A stretch of 64,000 bases of DNA from an uncultured Arachnia sp. Its GTDB lineage: Bacteria; Actinomycetota; Actinomycetes; Propionibacteriales; Propionibacteriaceae. The position numbers and the translations under genes are program-made. Of the stretch, positions 19,428 to 28,918 are shown one piece after another. The notes under the pieces are model-generated. The model was given only the letters and a program-made list of their open reading frames with translations. It had not been told where the DNA came from and did not search any database. The number at the start of each line of letters is the position of its first letter. Position 1 is the stretch's first letter. The stretch is from positions 1 to 64,000 of the forward strand of contig CANLSH010000015.1 in the NCBI GenBank assembly GCA_947493705.1. The letters are read 5' to 3'.

Positions 19428-20429
19428 ATGGTGAACCTCACGGGCCGCAGCTTTTGCAAGGAACTCGATTTTCAACCGCACGAGTGGAGCCATCTGCTGG
19501 AATTGGCGGCCTCGCTGAAGAGGGAGCGGCGCTCACGCAGTGAGCGTCAGGCTCTGGTGGGCAAGAACGTCGCACTGTTGTTCGAGAAGACGTCCACGCG
19601 GACCCGATGTGCCTTTGAGGTGGCCATGGCCGATCAGGGCGGCCGCACGACGTACTTGGATCCGGCCGGCTCGCAGATCGGACACAAGGAATCTCCCGCG
19701 GATACAGCCCGGGTGCTGGGCCGCTGGTACGACGGCATCGAGTACCGCGGAACGGGCCAGGGCATCGTTGAGACACTGGCCGTGCACGCCGGAGTGCCGG
19801 TCTACAACGGCCTCACCGACGACTGGCATCCCACCCAGATGCTCGCGGACCAACTCACCATGATGGAGCACTCCCGCAAGCCTTTGCAGGAAGTCAGCTG
19901 CGCATTCGTCGGCGACGTGCGCAACAACGTCGGCAATTCGACGCTGATCTCTGCCGCGATGATGGGTATGGACATACGCATGGTGGCGCCAATGCAGCAG
20001 CAAACTTCACCCGACATCCTGGCGTTGGCCCAGGACATCGCCAGCTCCACGAGCGCGCGTATCACCGTGACCGACGACGTCGAGGAAGGGGTGCGCGGCG
20101 TCGACTTCATATCCACCGACGTGTGGGTATCTCTGGGGGAGCCCATGGCGCTGTGGGCGGAACGCGTGGCCCTGCTGCGGCCCTACCAGGTCAATGCCGC
20201 AATGCTGGCCGCCACGGGCAATGAGGACGTGAAATTCATGCACTGCCTGCCAGCCTTCCACGACCGTGCCACCAGCCTGGGCGAAGAGATCTTCCAACTC
20301 ACCGGCATGGAGGGGCTGGAGGTCACCGACGAAGTGTTCGAGTCGCGGGCCAGCGTCGTCTTCGACCAGGCCGAGAACCGCATGCACACGATCAAGGCCA
20401 TCCTGGTGGCGACCCTTGCCGACGCCTGA
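19428..20429 (+). CDS. argF: Ornithine carbamoyltransferase
   Basis: 333-residue enzyme transferring the carbamoyl group between carbamoyl phosphate and ornithine/citrulline. Carbamoyl-phosphate motif [23 protein letters not shown], and ornithine loop HCLPAFHD are all present. The length and sequence resemble the long E. coli ArgI/ArcB type rather than the shorter actinobacterial ArgF, and no other arg or arc gene is adjacent, so a catabolic (ArcB) role is possible. Start ATG at 19428 has AAAGGA 8 nt upstream. Followed by a region with a repeat element and hairpin. Confidence 0.92.
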   Translation: MVNLTGRSFCKELDFQPHEWSHLLELAASLKRERRSRSERQALVGKNVALLFEKTSTRTRCAFEVAMADQGGRTTYLDPAGSQIGHKESPADTARVLGRWYDGIEYRGTGQGIVETLAVHAGVPVYNGLTDDWHPTQMLADQLTMMEHSRKPLQEVSCAFVGDVRNNVGNSTLISAAMMGMDIRMVAPMQQQTSPDILALAQDIASSTSARITVTDDVEEGVRGVDFISTDVWVSLGEPMALWAERVALLRPYQVNAAMLAATGNEDVKFMHCLPAFHDRATSLGEEIFQLTGMEGLEVTDEVFESRASVVFDQAENRMHTIKAILVATLADA

Positions 20430-20508
20430 CAAGCTGACGCGACGGTTTTGGTTCGCAACCGGACAGGAACCGGTGCCAAGCGCTGTTTCTGGCGGAGTTG
20501 CGAACTAA

Positions 20509-20671
20509 GGAACCACTGATCAATCATGTCCTGGCTGCGGCGCACCGGATCGGGCGATCTGGCGTCCCTCCATCTGGATATGGACATCGAAGTACACGCA
20601 CCAGATGTCGTGGCACCATCTCATCCCGCCCGGCCAAGTCCTCGCCGAGAACAGCATTGATCAGTGGTTCC
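20509..20671. repeat. Possible MITE: 163 bp with 16-bp terminal inverted repeats
   Basis: GGAACCACTGATCAAT at 20509-20524 is matched by its exact reverse complement at 20656-20671. The ends resemble insertion-sequence termini (GGAACC...), the 131-bp interior has no transposase-sized frame, and the flanks (CTAA on the left, CTGA on the right) do not form an exact target duplication. It may be a non-autonomous element or the remnant of a deleted insertion sequence. Confidence 0.5.
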
Positions 20672-20703
20672 CTGAAACCAGTTATTGCTGGGTGACAATG
20701 CAG

Positions 20704-20734
20704 AGGAGGCCGGGCCCATCGGGCCCGGCCTCCT
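20704..20734. terminator. Strong GC hairpin, probable bidirectional terminator
   Basis: Perfect 14-bp inverted repeat AGGAGGCCGGGCCC/GGGCCCGGCCTCCT with a 3-nt ATC loop, 19 bp downstream of the nucleotidase stop and between convergent genes. There is no long U-tract, which is common for actinobacterial terminators. Confidence 0.7.
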
Positions 20735-20752
20735 TCGCTCACATCAGATCAG

Positions 20753-23188
20753 TTACTTGAACCTGACGATGTTGTTGAAGACGAACTTGGTGTTCGGCTT
20801 GTAGGCGTAGCTGCCGTCGGACTGCTTGACGTAATCAAGCGTGTTTGTCCAGATGTAGGAGCGGCATGCGTTGCCTCCGGTGGCGGGGGTATCGCACTCC
20901 GTTCTCCACCTGCGACCCTCATCGGTGGTCCACTCATTGGTGTAGCCGAGGGGGTTGTTCTTCCAGACGCTGCGGGGCGACGCCTTGTAGGTGAGGTTGT
21001 TGAAGAACCAGCCATTGCGCTGGACAACCTTGCCGCTGATGAGCTGCGCCTGGGTGGCGTAGATGTAGGTGCGGCAACGCTCGGTGACCGAGTAGGGCTC
21101 GCAGGACGTGATCCACTCACGGCCGTTGAGCTTGTGGTACCCAGGGGTCGTGTAGACATCGACGGGCTTGACCGGGTCATCGACCAATGTCACGGTGACC
21201 GGCAGGCTGATGATGGTGCCGGAATCCTCCACCACGAAATCGATGATGTTGTTGCCGGCCTGGATGTCGGTGTCCTTGGCGATTGCCACCTGCACGGTGC
21301 CGACACCATCAACCACGTCGCCCCCGCCCACCATCTCATCGCCGATGTAGGCATTGATGGTGGTGTTGAACAGCTGCGGGGAAACCCTGTCCCCGGTCGG
21401 GTTGAGCAGCATATCGAGGGTGTCCACCTGAACGCCCAGCGGCACTTCCACTCCGTCGTCGTCGTCGGCCACCTTCTCGTATGGATCGCCGAAGACGTAC
21501 TCGACGGGTGCTGCACCCTCGGTAAGGCTGCCGACGACCTCTGGTGCGGAGACTCCACGCTTGGTGTAATCCGGTCCGAGGGCATCGCCCTCACGGACCC
21601 AGTCCACGAAGGCTTCAAGATCGACCCGGCCCGAGTCGATCATGTTGGTGCCTTCGGTGAATTCGGTGAAGTTGTCGCCACCTGAGATCAGGAAGCTGCC
21701 GGAGCCGAAGGTGTAGAGCTTGTCCATGTTGATGGGCTCGCCGTCAATGCTGATGGAGGTGATGCGGTCACCCTCGTCGCGGGACTCATCAAACGTGTAG
21801 GACACGTTGTCTGACAGTCCGAGTGCGAGGTACGGCCTGGATGCATCATCGGGCTGCCACTGCTGCTCCAGGATCGTCTTGAACTGTGCGCCGGTCAGCT
21901 GGGTGGTCATCAGGCTGTTGGCGAAGGGCGTGACGTTGGCGGCCTCCTTGTACGTGATGGTGCCGCGATTGAAGCTGTCACGGGTGCCGCCGGGATTCTG
22001 GACGCCGATGAAGGCATCCGCGTTCTCGTCGGTCTGCAGTTGTTCCTTGAACATCTGCGCCACCATGTTGCTCATCGGTGATTCGACATTGCGGGTGCCG
22101 GAGTCGCCGGCTGCCGGGGTGCTGATCGCCTGGTTGGCGAAACCGACGGGCTCAGCACCGAGGTCCTCAGCATTGGTCGCAGCCTCCGCGGCGATCTCCT
22201 GAATGGCACGGATACGCGGCTGGTCACCGATCTCGTCGCCATCCTCACCCGTAGCGGCATCGATGGTTTCGGCCTCGAAGGAGCACAGCGTCTTATCGGT
22301 GCTGTTGATCTGCAGGTCCACCTTGGAGAGGTGTTCCGAGTACTGACCGGCCTGCATCAGGGGCTGTCCGTCGAGTGTCTGCCAGTTGTAGACCTCGTGG
22401 GTGTGACCGTTGAAAACCACATCGAAGACATCCTGATCCAGCCCGTTGTAGATGTCGTCGAAGGCCGGCGAGATCTCAGCGTTCTCTTCTGCTGACCTGG
22501 AGCCATCCGGTGCGCCCTCATGGAAACCGGCGATGACGATGTCTGCCAAGTCCTCATCGACGATCATGTTTCCGACGCGGTTCACTGCATCGACGGGATC
22601 GCCCGTGTCGATCTCCGTGATACCCGCGGGGGAGACGAGTGAGGGGAGATCACCGGTGACTGCGCCCACGTAGGCGATCCTGACGCCGCCCTTGTCGAAG
22701 ACGATGTACTCCTGGAGCGGGTCCGCGACGTCGGTGGTGCCAGCGTCATAGATGTTCGCGCTGATGTGCGGCACTTCCATGCGGGGAATGACGCGCTCGG
22801 AGAGATCAGCCCAACCCTTGTCGAATTCATGGTTACCGGTGGCGATCGCCTCGACGCCAGCAGCCTTCATGATGTCGATGCTCGGATTGTCATCGTCGAT
22901 GAAGGATTCAAAGGTGGAGCCACCGATGTTGTCGCCGGTGCTGACGAGCAACACGTTGTCCTCGCCGTTGTCTGCCCGGGCTTGTTCGACGGGCGTGAAG
23001 AGCGCAGCCGCTTTGCTGATCCGGCCGTGGAAGTCATTGAACTCAAAAACTGACACCGTCCGGGGATCATCACAGCTGTCGCCCGGCGCAGCTTGAGCGA
23101 TACCGCCCCCGGCGGCGAACGTCATGCCCCCGAGCATGAGTGCGGACGCGGCGAGGGTTGATGCCCCGCGCGAAAAAGGTCGTTTCAT
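20753..23188 (-). CDS. Secreted 5'-nucleotidase/2',3'-cyclic phosphodiesterase with C-terminal repeats
   Basis: 811-residue exported UshA/YfkN-type metallophosphoesterase. A signal peptide (about 1-33, ending GIAQAA) precedes the catalytic domain: VFEFNDFHGR, STGDNIGGSTF, GNHEFDKGW and the metal-binding FNGHTHEVYN. The 5'-nucleotidase C-terminal domain follows (about 350-560, NPGGTRDSF, KEAANVTPFAN, GSGSFLISGGDNF), then an Ig-like segment. From about residue 685 come two repeats of roughly 60 residues, each with two cysteines and CR-Y-I plus FNN motifs, possibly a wall- or ligand-binding module. Start ATG 23188 has GGAG 7 nt upstream. Role: extracellular nucleotide scavenging. Confidence 0.85.
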   Translation of the reverse strand: MKRPFSRGASTLAASALMLGGMTFAAGGGIAQAAPGDSCDDPRTVSVFEFNDFHGRISKAAALFTPVEQARADNGEDNVLLVSTGDNIGGSTFESFIDDDNPSIDIMKAAGVEAIATGNHEFDKGWADLSERVIPRMEVPHISANIYDAGTTDVADPLQEYIVFDKGGVRIAYVGAVTGDLPSLVSPAGITEIDTGDPVDAVNRVGNMIVDEDLADIVIAGFHEGAPDGSRSAEENAEISPAFDDIYNGLDQDVFDVVFNGHTHEVYNWQTLDGQPLMQAGQYSEHLSKVDLQINSTDKTLCSFEAETIDAATGEDGDEIGDQPRIRAIQEIAAEAATNAEDLGAEPVGFANQAISTPAAGDSGTRNVESPMSNMVAQMFKEQLQTDENADAFIGVQNPGGTRDSFNRGTITYKEAANVTPFANSLMTTQLTGAQFKTILEQQWQPDDASRPYLALGLSDNVSYTFDESRDEGDRITSISIDGEPINMDKLYTFGSGSFLISGGDNFTEFTEGTNMIDSGRVDLEAFVDWVREGDALGPDYTKRGVSAPEVVGSLTEGAAPVEYVFGDPYEKVADDDDGVEVPLGVQVDTLDMLLNPTGDRVSPQLFNTTINAYIGDEMVGGGDVVDGVGTVQVAIAKDTDIQAGNNIIDFVVEDSGTIISLPVTVTLVDDPVKPVDVYTTPGYHKLNGREWITSCEPYSVTERCRTYIYATQAQLISGKVVQRNGWFFNNLTYKASPRSVWKNNPLGYTNEWTTDEGRRWRTECDTPATGGNACRSYIWTNTLDYVKQSDGSYAYKPNTKFVFNNIVRFK

Positions 23189-23383
23189 GCAGTACTCCGT
23201 TGTCGTGCATGCCCCCATTGGCACACTATGGATGTGAAGAGAACACCTACTGTCCCAATACAGCCCTTCAACGTCAAGAGGCTGGGAAACTGATCATGGG
23301 TACGCCCTGCGTGCCTGCGAGGTACTTGTTCAGCAGGTCAGAATGGTGACCCGCATCAGGGCGGCCGGTTACGGGGCCGTAAG

Positions 23384-23397
23384 CTACGGTTGCGTAG
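23384..23397. promoter_or_regulatory. Second copy of CTACGGTTGCGTAG operator
   Basis: This 14-bp palindrome is the exact reverse complement of the operator core at 3697-3710, and the match continues to GGT on one side. It is 19 bp upstream of the E1alpha start. It implies that the branched-chain dehydrogenase operon and the desaturase operon share a regulator. Confidence 0.65.
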
Positions 23398-23415
23398 GTA
23401 GGAGATGGGAAGAGG

Positions 23416-24519
23416 ATGCAGGTGCAAGGACAGAGCGAGAACATGGTTCAGCTGCTGACCCCCGAGGGCGTGCGCGTCGAACACGATGATGTCGAGTTCA
23501 CCGGCACCACGGAGGACCTGGTGGGTTTTCTGAGTGACATGGTGCTGGCCCGCCGGTTCGACACCGAAGCCACCGCACTGCAAAGACATGGCGAACTCGG
23601 TCTGTGGCCACCGGTGCTGGGGCAGGAAGCCTCCCAAGTGGGATCGGCGCGTGCGCTGATGGCCGAGGACGTGGTGTTCCCCACGTACCGGGAGCACGCC
23701 GTCGCCATGTGCCTGGGAGTTCCCATGAGCCAGATCCTGGCCCTCTTTCGTGGTTGTGATGCCGGTGACTGGGAGATGCTGGAGCGGTTCCGCAACTACC
23801 AGATCATCATCGGCGCCCAGACCTTGCACGCCACGGGCTACGCCATGGGTTTGCAGTACGACGGCATGGTGGGCAATGACAACCCCGAGAACAACGCCAT
23901 GGTTGTGGCGTACCACGGTGACGGGGCCTCCTCCCAGGGCGACGTCAACGAGGCCTACGTCTTCGCGGCCAGCTACAACGCGCCGGTGGTCTTCTTCTGT
24001 CAGAACAATCAGTACGCCATCTCCGAGCCCATGGGCCTGCAGTCCCGTATCCCGCTCTATCAACGGGCGCAAGGCTTCGGATTCCCCGGGATTCAGGTGG
24101 ACGGCAACGACGTTCTCGCTGTACACGCCACCAGCCAGTGGGCCTTCAACCGCGCCCGACAGGGTGAGGGCCCGGCCTTCATCGAGGCTTTCACCTACCG
24201 CATGGGCGCCCACACCACCTCCGATGACCCCTCCAAATACCGTCGCGATGCTGAGACCGAGGAGTGGCGCGGCCGCGATCCGATCGCCCGCCTCACCACA
24301 TACCTCCGCAATGAAGGAGCCATCGACGATGCGCACATGGCATCGTTGGAGACGGAGGCCAAGGACTACGGGGCCAGCATCCGTGCCTCCATCGCCACGT
24401 TGCAGGACAAGACGATGGATGAGCAGTTCCGTAGTGTCTATGCCGAGGAGTCCGTCGCGTTGGAGGAACAGCGCCGCGAGTATGCCGATTACCTCGCCAC
24501 CTTCGAGGAGCCCGCATGA
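23416..24519 (+). CDS. bkdA: 2-oxoacid dehydrogenase E1 alpha, branched-chain type
   Basis: 367-residue alpha subunit of a heterotetrameric thiamine-diphosphate decarboxylase. The ThDP motif is GDGASSQGDVNEAYVFAA...QNNQYAIS, and the regulatory-loop region FTYRMGAHTTSDDPSKYR is present. Length equals the mycobacterial protein formerly called PdhA and now assigned to branched-chain oxoacids (BkdA). The start is uncertain: ATG 23416 (GGAG 11 nt upstream) or ATG 23443 with AAGGA 12 nt upstream. Genes for E1beta and E2 follow with an ATGA overlap; no E3 gene is present. Likely product: branched acyl-CoA for catabolism or as fatty-acid primers. Confidence 0.85.
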   Translation: MQVQGQSENMVQLLTPEGVRVEHDDVEFTGTTEDLVGFLSDMVLARRFDTEATALQRHGELGLWPPVLGQEASQVGSARALMAEDVVFPTYREHAVAMCLGVPMSQILALFRGCDAGDWEMLERFRNYQIIIGAQTLHATGYAMGLQYDGMVGNDNPENNAMVVAYHGDGASSQGDVNEAYVFAASYNAPVVFFCQNNQYAISEPMGLQSRIPLYQRAQGFGFPGIQVDGNDVLAVHATSQWAFNRARQGEGPAFIEAFTYRMGAHTTSDDPSKYRRDAETEEWRGRDPIARLTTYLRNEGAIDDAHMASLETEAKDYGASIRASIATLQDKTMDEQFRSVYAEESVALEEQRREYADYLATFEEPA

Positions 24520-25493
24520 GCGAGACACTGACACTTGCCAAAGCACTGAACCGCGGCCTGCGCCGTGCGCTGCAGGCCAACCCCAAGGTGATGCTCGCCG
24601 GTGAGGACATCGGTAAGCTGGGTGGCGTTTTCCGGATCACCGAGAATCTGCAGGCCGAATTCGGGGAGAACCGGGTGGTGGATTCCCCTCTCGCGGAGTC
24701 GGGCATCATCGGCACCGCCGTCGGATTGGCCATGCGCGGATATCGCCCCGTGGTGGAGATCCAGTTCGACGGATTCGTCTTCCCCGGTTTCGACCAGATA
24801 GTCACCCAGGTGGCAAAGCTGCACGCCCGCACTTCCGGCCGCGTGAAGATGCCCATGGTGATCCGCATTCCCTACGGTGGGGGCGTCGGCGCCATTGAGC
24901 ACCACTCCGAATCCCCCGAGGGGTACTTCGCCCACACGCCGGGACTGAAGGTGGTCACCTGCAGTTCGCCGAATGATGCGTACTGGATGATCCAGCAGGC
25001 AATCTCTTCGGATGATCCGGTCGTGTTTCTGGAACCCAAACGGCGCTATCACACCAAGGGCCAGGTCAACTTCTCCGCCCGTCCGCAGCCGATGCACCAG
25101 GCGAATGTGCTGCGCTACGGCAGCGATGCCACGGTGTTGGCGTACGGTCCGATGGTGAGGACTGCTCTGGATGCCGCCGAGGTGGCAGCCGAGGAGGGGC
25201 ACTCACTGGAGGTGATAGATCTGCGCACGCTCAGCCCCATCGACTGGGTCACGATCACCGGCTCGGTTCGACGTAACCGCCGGGCCATCGTCGTGCACGA
25301 GGCGCAGCGTACGCTGGGCATTGGCGCAGAGATCGCAGCCCGGCTGCACAAGGACCTCTTCTACGTCATGGAGTCACCTGTGCTTCGCGTAACCGGCTAT
25401 GACACCCCGTACCCGCCGTCGAAAATCGAGGACGAGTTCCTCCCCAGTGTCGATCGAATCATGGACGCAGTGGACGCGTCCCTGGCCTACTAG
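24516..25493 (+). CDS. bkdB: 2-oxoacid dehydrogenase E1 beta, branched-chain type
   Basis: 325-residue transketolase-like beta subunit pairing with the upstream alpha subunit. Visible motifs: AGEDIGKLGGVFRIT, DSPLAESGIIGTAVGLA, and IPYGGGVGAIEHHSESPEG, and the C-terminal RVTGYDTPYP. It overlaps E1alpha by ATGA and ends 11 bp before E2, so the three subunits are co-translated. Substrate preference (branched-chain versus pyruvate) rests on overall resemblance and operon form, not on a single residue. Confidence 0.87.
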   Translation: MSETLTLAKALNRGLRRALQANPKVMLAGEDIGKLGGVFRITENLQAEFGENRVVDSPLAESGIIGTAVGLAMRGYRPVVEIQFDGFVFPGFDQIVTQVAKLHARTSGRVKMPMVIRIPYGGGVGAIEHHSESPEGYFAHTPGLKVVTCSSPNDAYWMIQQAISSDDPVVFLEPKRRYHTKGQVNFSARPQPMHQANVLRYGSDATVLAYGPMVRTALDAAEVAAEEGHSLEVIDLRTLSPIDWVTITGSVRRNRRAIVVHEAQRTLGIGAEIAARLHKDLFYVMESPVLRVTGYDTPYPPSKIEDEFLPSVDRIMDAVDASLAY

Positions 25494-25504
25494 GAGTCAC
25501 GTGT

Positions 25505-27013
25505 ATGAAGCGTCTATTCCGTTTGCCTGATCCTGGTGAAGGTCTCGTCGAGGCCGAGATCGTCGCCTGGCGAGTCACCGTGGGCGAGACCATAGAGATC
25601 AATGATGTGCTGGTGGAGATCGAGACCTCCAAATCGCTCGTGGAACTGCCCTCCCCCTTCGCTGGCGAAATCACGGGTCTTCTCGTGGAGGAGGGCTCCA
25701 CCGTGGAGGTGGGCACCCCCATCGTCGAGATCGAGGACGGTGAGGACGAGCCTGACGTCACACAGGAACCAAATCTGGTGGGCTACGGCGCCTCCGATGC
25801 AGGGCCAAGCCGACGCCGTCGGAGAAGTCGCACGGACCGGGACCCCGAGGTGACCCAGGCGCTCAGCGATTCCTACGAGCCACACGAGCCGAGCCGTCGT
25901 CCCGACGAGGTGCAGCCGGCGGGCCAGAACACCGCCGAGGCTGTGGGAGATCCGCTGCCGGGCCCGGGCGTCGGGCCGTCCCAGTCGGAGCTCGTCCTGG
26001 CTTCTGATCCCAATGCCGTGCGAGCCAAGCCGCCTGTGCGCAAGTACGCGCGGGATCTCGACGTGGATCTGGTCGGGGTTGTGGGGACCGGCCCCAACGG
26101 CACCATCACGCGCCGCGATGTCGAGGCTGCCATGGCCTTCCAGCGACTGGCTGACACACCCGCCCAGGGGCGCATCATCAACGATCACGCCAGCTTCCAG
26201 CAACCTTCAGCGTCGCACCAGTCCACGCCGCCGGGGGCATTCGACGGGGCGGCTTCCTTTGGGCAGCCCTTCAGCCCTGGACCCACATCGAGCCCCGGTG
26301 AGGGTGGTGAGCGACGCGTGCCCATCCGGGGCGTACGCAAAGCGACCGCCGAGAACATGGTGAAATCTGTGAACACCCACGTGCACGTCACCGAATGGGT
26401 GACCGTGGACGTCACAGGCACCATGGAGTTCGTCGAGACACTGAAGAACAGACGTGAGTTCACCGGACTTCGCATCTCACCGCTGTTGATCTACGCCAAG
26501 GCCATCTGCCTTGCGCTCAGCCGCAATCCTGACCTGAACACCTCGTGGGACGAGGACGCCGGCGAGATCGTCTATCACGGCGATGTGAACCTCGGGGTCG
26601 CGGCCGCCACACCGCGGGGATTGATGGTGCCCAACATCAAGGGCGCCCAACGGCTCAGCCTGCTGGAACTGTGCCGAGCCATCAACCAGTTGGTGGTGGT
26701 GGCCAAGGAGGGCAAGCTGCAGCCCGGGGACTACGCGGGTGGCACGTTCACGATCACCAACGTCGGCGTCTTCGGCGTCGATGCGGGCACCCCCATCATC
26801 AACGGCAATGAATCCGCCATTTTCTGTATGGGTGCCATAGACCGGCGCCCCTGGGTGGTGGGGGAGGGCGCAACCGAAGCGGTGGTGCCACGTTGGGTCA
26901 CCACCCTGACCATCGCGTTCGACCACAGGCTGATCGACGGCGAACAGGGATCACGCTTCCTGCGAGACATCGCTGAGATCCTGGCAGAGCCGGCACTCGC
27001 GCTGCTCTTCTGA
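25505..27013 (+). CDS. bkdC: 2-oxoacid dehydrogenase E2, lipoyl acyltransferase
   Basis: 502-residue E2. One lipoyl domain (about 1-80) carries the modified lysine in IETSKSLVELP; a long Pro/Gly/Ser linker follows; a peripheral-subunit-binding domain (about 178-213, PPVRKYARDLDVDLVGVVGTG) docks E1/E3; the acyltransferase core (about 270-502) ends with the active-site motif FDHRLIDGEQGS. Transfers the acyl group to CoA. Third gene of the operon. The missing E3 (dihydrolipoamide dehydrogenase) must be encoded elsewhere. Confidence 0.92.
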   Translation: MKRLFRLPDPGEGLVEAEIVAWRVTVGETIEINDVLVEIETSKSLVELPSPFAGEITGLLVEEGSTVEVGTPIVEIEDGEDEPDVTQEPNLVGYGASDAGPSRRRRRSRTDRDPEVTQALSDSYEPHEPSRRPDEVQPAGQNTAEAVGDPLPGPGVGPSQSELVLASDPNAVRAKPPVRKYARDLDVDLVGVVGTGPNGTITRRDVEAAMAFQRLADTPAQGRIINDHASFQQPSASHQSTPPGAFDGAASFGQPFSPGPTSSPGEGGERRVPIRGVRKATAENMVKSVNTHVHVTEWVTVDVTGTMEFVETLKNRREFTGLRISPLLIYAKAICLALSRNPDLNTSWDEDAGEIVYHGDVNLGVAAATPRGLMVPNIKGAQRLSLLELCRAINQLVVVAKEGKLQPGDYAGGTFTITNVGVFGVDAGTPIINGNESAIFCMGAIDRRPWVVGEGATEAVVPRWVTTLTIAFDHRLIDGEQGSRFLRDIAEILAEPALALLF

Positions 27014-27123
27014 TGCTTCTGGGGAGTGCGACAAGGTGATGCACGCCGTCACCGGGAGTCTCCAGGGTTCATCCCGGTCCGAAGATGGTTGTTCGACGGG
27101 GCTGGGGACGCAAGGATGGTGCA

Positions 27124-28266
27124 ATGCCCACACCGTGCGAACTGACCGTCGACCTCGACGCCCTCAACCGCAATGTTGCACTCGCTGCTGAACTGGCGGG
27201 GGGCCGCACGGTCCTGGTGGCCGTGAAGGCGGATGCCTACGGGCACGGCCTCGTGCGTGTCGCGAGCAGCATTCAGGATGCAGGCTCTGCGCAGTGGCTG
27301 GGGGTCGCCACTGTGGCTGAGGCCGTCACCCTGCGCACCGCGGGGATCTCGCTGCCCATCCTGAAGTTCTCCGTGACGCTGCGCGAGGAGCTTGCGGCGG
27401 CCCTGGCCGCCAGCGTGGCCTTCACCGTGGCTGACACCCGCGGCATCGCCGAGTTGGCTGAGGCAGCAGCGGAGGCAGCGGTGATCGCAGAAGTGCACCT
27501 CAACCTGGATACGGGGATGCGGCGCATCGGCGCACGACCCGAGGACGCCGTCGCGCTTGCTCGCCAGATCACCGATCAGCAGTGGTTGCGATTCGGTGGC
27601 ATCTACACACATCTTCCCGTCAGCGACACCCCCGAAGGAACGGATTTCACCCGGCAGCAGTTCCGCATGCTCGCCGGTGCTGCGCGCGCCGTCGAGGAAG
27701 TGGCGGGACCAGTTCCCCACATCCATGCAGCCAACTCAGGTGCCATCCTCAGCCACGACCTTCAGGACACCACCATGGTGCGCCCGGGAATCATGGTCTA
27801 CGGATCCCGCCCCGATCCGGCCACCCCCGTGAGGCGCGCCCCGGAGGCTGTGGATCGCTGGACCTCGCGGCTGTCCTTCATCAAGCAGGTGCGCGCCGGC
27901 GAGACAGTGGGCTACGGGCGCACATGGACGGCATCCTGCGACACCTGGATCGGTACCGTCGCCGTCGGCTACGGCGACGGGTACTCGCGATTGCTGTCCA
28001 ACAGGGGACGTGTGCTGGTGGACGGCAGAAGCGCCCCCATCGTGGGGCGTGTCTGCATGGACCAGACCATGATCGATCTCGGAGCTGAAGCACCATCAGT
28101 GAACGTGGGCGACGAGGTGGTGTTGCTGGGACGCAGCGGTTCCGAGGAGATCACCGTGGAAGAGCTTGCAGGACTGATGGGCACGATCACCTACGAGGTG
28201 ACATGCCTGATCTCCCCCAGGGTGCCCCGAAGATACGTGGGAGGGGGGGCTAGGTCCAGGAACTGA
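27124..28266 (+). CDS. alr: Alanine racemase
   Basis: 380-residue PLP enzyme interconverting L- and D-alanine for peptidoglycan. The PLP lysine is K35 in VAVKADAYGHG; the catalytic tyrosine from the partner subunit is in GETVGYGRTW; VCMDQTMID and GYGDGYSR are also conserved. ATG at 27124 follows AAGGAT at 8 nt; the open frame upstream from 27085 is not supported. The 3' end overlaps the convergent EcsC-like gene by 17 bp. Confidence 0.95.
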   Translation: MPTPCELTVDLDALNRNVALAAELAGGRTVLVAVKADAYGHGLVRVASSIQDAGSAQWLGVATVAEAVTLRTAGISLPILKFSVTLREELAAALAASVAFTVADTRGIAELAEAAAEAAVIAEVHLNLDTGMRRIGARPEDAVALARQITDQQWLRFGGIYTHLPVSDTPEGTDFTRQQFRMLAGAARAVEEVAGPVPHIHAANSGAILSHDLQDTTMVRPGIMVYGSRPDPATPVRRAPEAVDRWTSRLSFIKQVRAGETVGYGRTWTASCDTWIGTVAVGYGDGYSRLLSNRGRVLVDGRSAPIVGRVCMDQTMIDLGAEAPSVNVGDEVVLLGRSGSEEITVEELAGLMGTITYEVTCLISPRVPRRYVGGGARSRN

Positions 28267-28918
28267 GCTTGGGTCTGCGGCTGGTGAACTCTGCGACGGC
28301 ATGCCGGGCTATGGAATTGGTGTTCCAGCCATCGACGACGGCACCCACCCCGCCCCCCACGAACGGAATACGTTTCCCGACAAATACTCCGAGTCGTTTG
28401 CCGCCCAGCTGATTCATGGAGTGATCCAAGAGTTCCTTGCTCACCAGGGCATCCAGTTTTGCATCGAACATGGGAGCCGTGGCCACCGCTGCGGGTGAGG
28501 ACGGCAGGACCCCCTTGGAGATGAGTCCAGCACTTGCGCCGGGGCCGAGCATGACCATCAGGATGGCGGTGCGAACGCGCGCGTCCGCCAAGTCATACCC
28601 CCGCAGGTGTGCGATGCCGGCCACCACCCGCGCCTGCAGAAAGGCAGCGGCGGCCATGTTTGCGGGAATGGTCACCAGCGACACGAAGAAGCCACCCCAG
28701 TTGGTGGCAAAACCCTGCCCGCCGGCGTAGGCGATGTGCTGGTTCACGAGCCATTTGATAGCGGTTTCCGGATCGCGATGCTGGCCCAGCAGATTCTTGG
28801 CGGCTGTCCGGGCTCCGGGCATCTTGCCCCGGCCCTCGATGGCGAGCTCCAGTAGCTGGTGGAAAGCGTCAGCGGTCAGCCCCTCGGCCATGGCCACGAC
28901 GTTGTTCGGCTCACTCAT
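28250..28918 (-). CDS. EcsC-family protein
   Basis: 222-residue protein resembling the EcsC family, whose molecular role is unclear. It is alpha-helical, with hydrophobic stretches FFVSLVTIPANMAAAAFLQ and RTAILMVMLGPGASAGLI and the C-terminal glycine-rich KRIPFVGGGVGAVVDGWNT that is typical of the family. ATG at 28918 has a strong AGGAGGGG site 5 nt upstream; the longer open frame (to 29185) is not protein-like. It is transcribed against alr and divergently from aat. Confidence 0.72.
   Translation of the reverse strand: MSEPNNVVAMAEGLTADAFHQLLELAIEGRGKMPGARTAAKNLLGQHRDPETAIKWLVNQHIAYAGGQGFATNWGGFFVSLVTIPANMAAAAFLQARVVAGIAHLRGYDLADARVRTAILMVMLGPGASAGLISKGVLPSSPAAVATAPMFDAKLDALVSKELLDHSMNQLGGKRLGVFVGKRIPFVGGGVGAVVDGWNTNSIARHAVAEFTSRRPKLSSWT

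Larger units (their letters stand above)
20430..20752. other. Intergenic region with MITE-like element and hairpin
   Basis: This 323-bp gap between convergent argF and the nucleotidase gene holds a 163-bp element with 16-bp terminal inverted repeats (20509-20671) and a 14-bp perfect hairpin (20704-20734), both listed separately. I see no credible gene in it. Confidence 0.6.

Noticed and set aside
20430..20752. Degenerate transposase gene inside the MITE-like element
   Set aside because: Short frames exist on both strands but none shows a transposase motif; the interior is only 131 bp.
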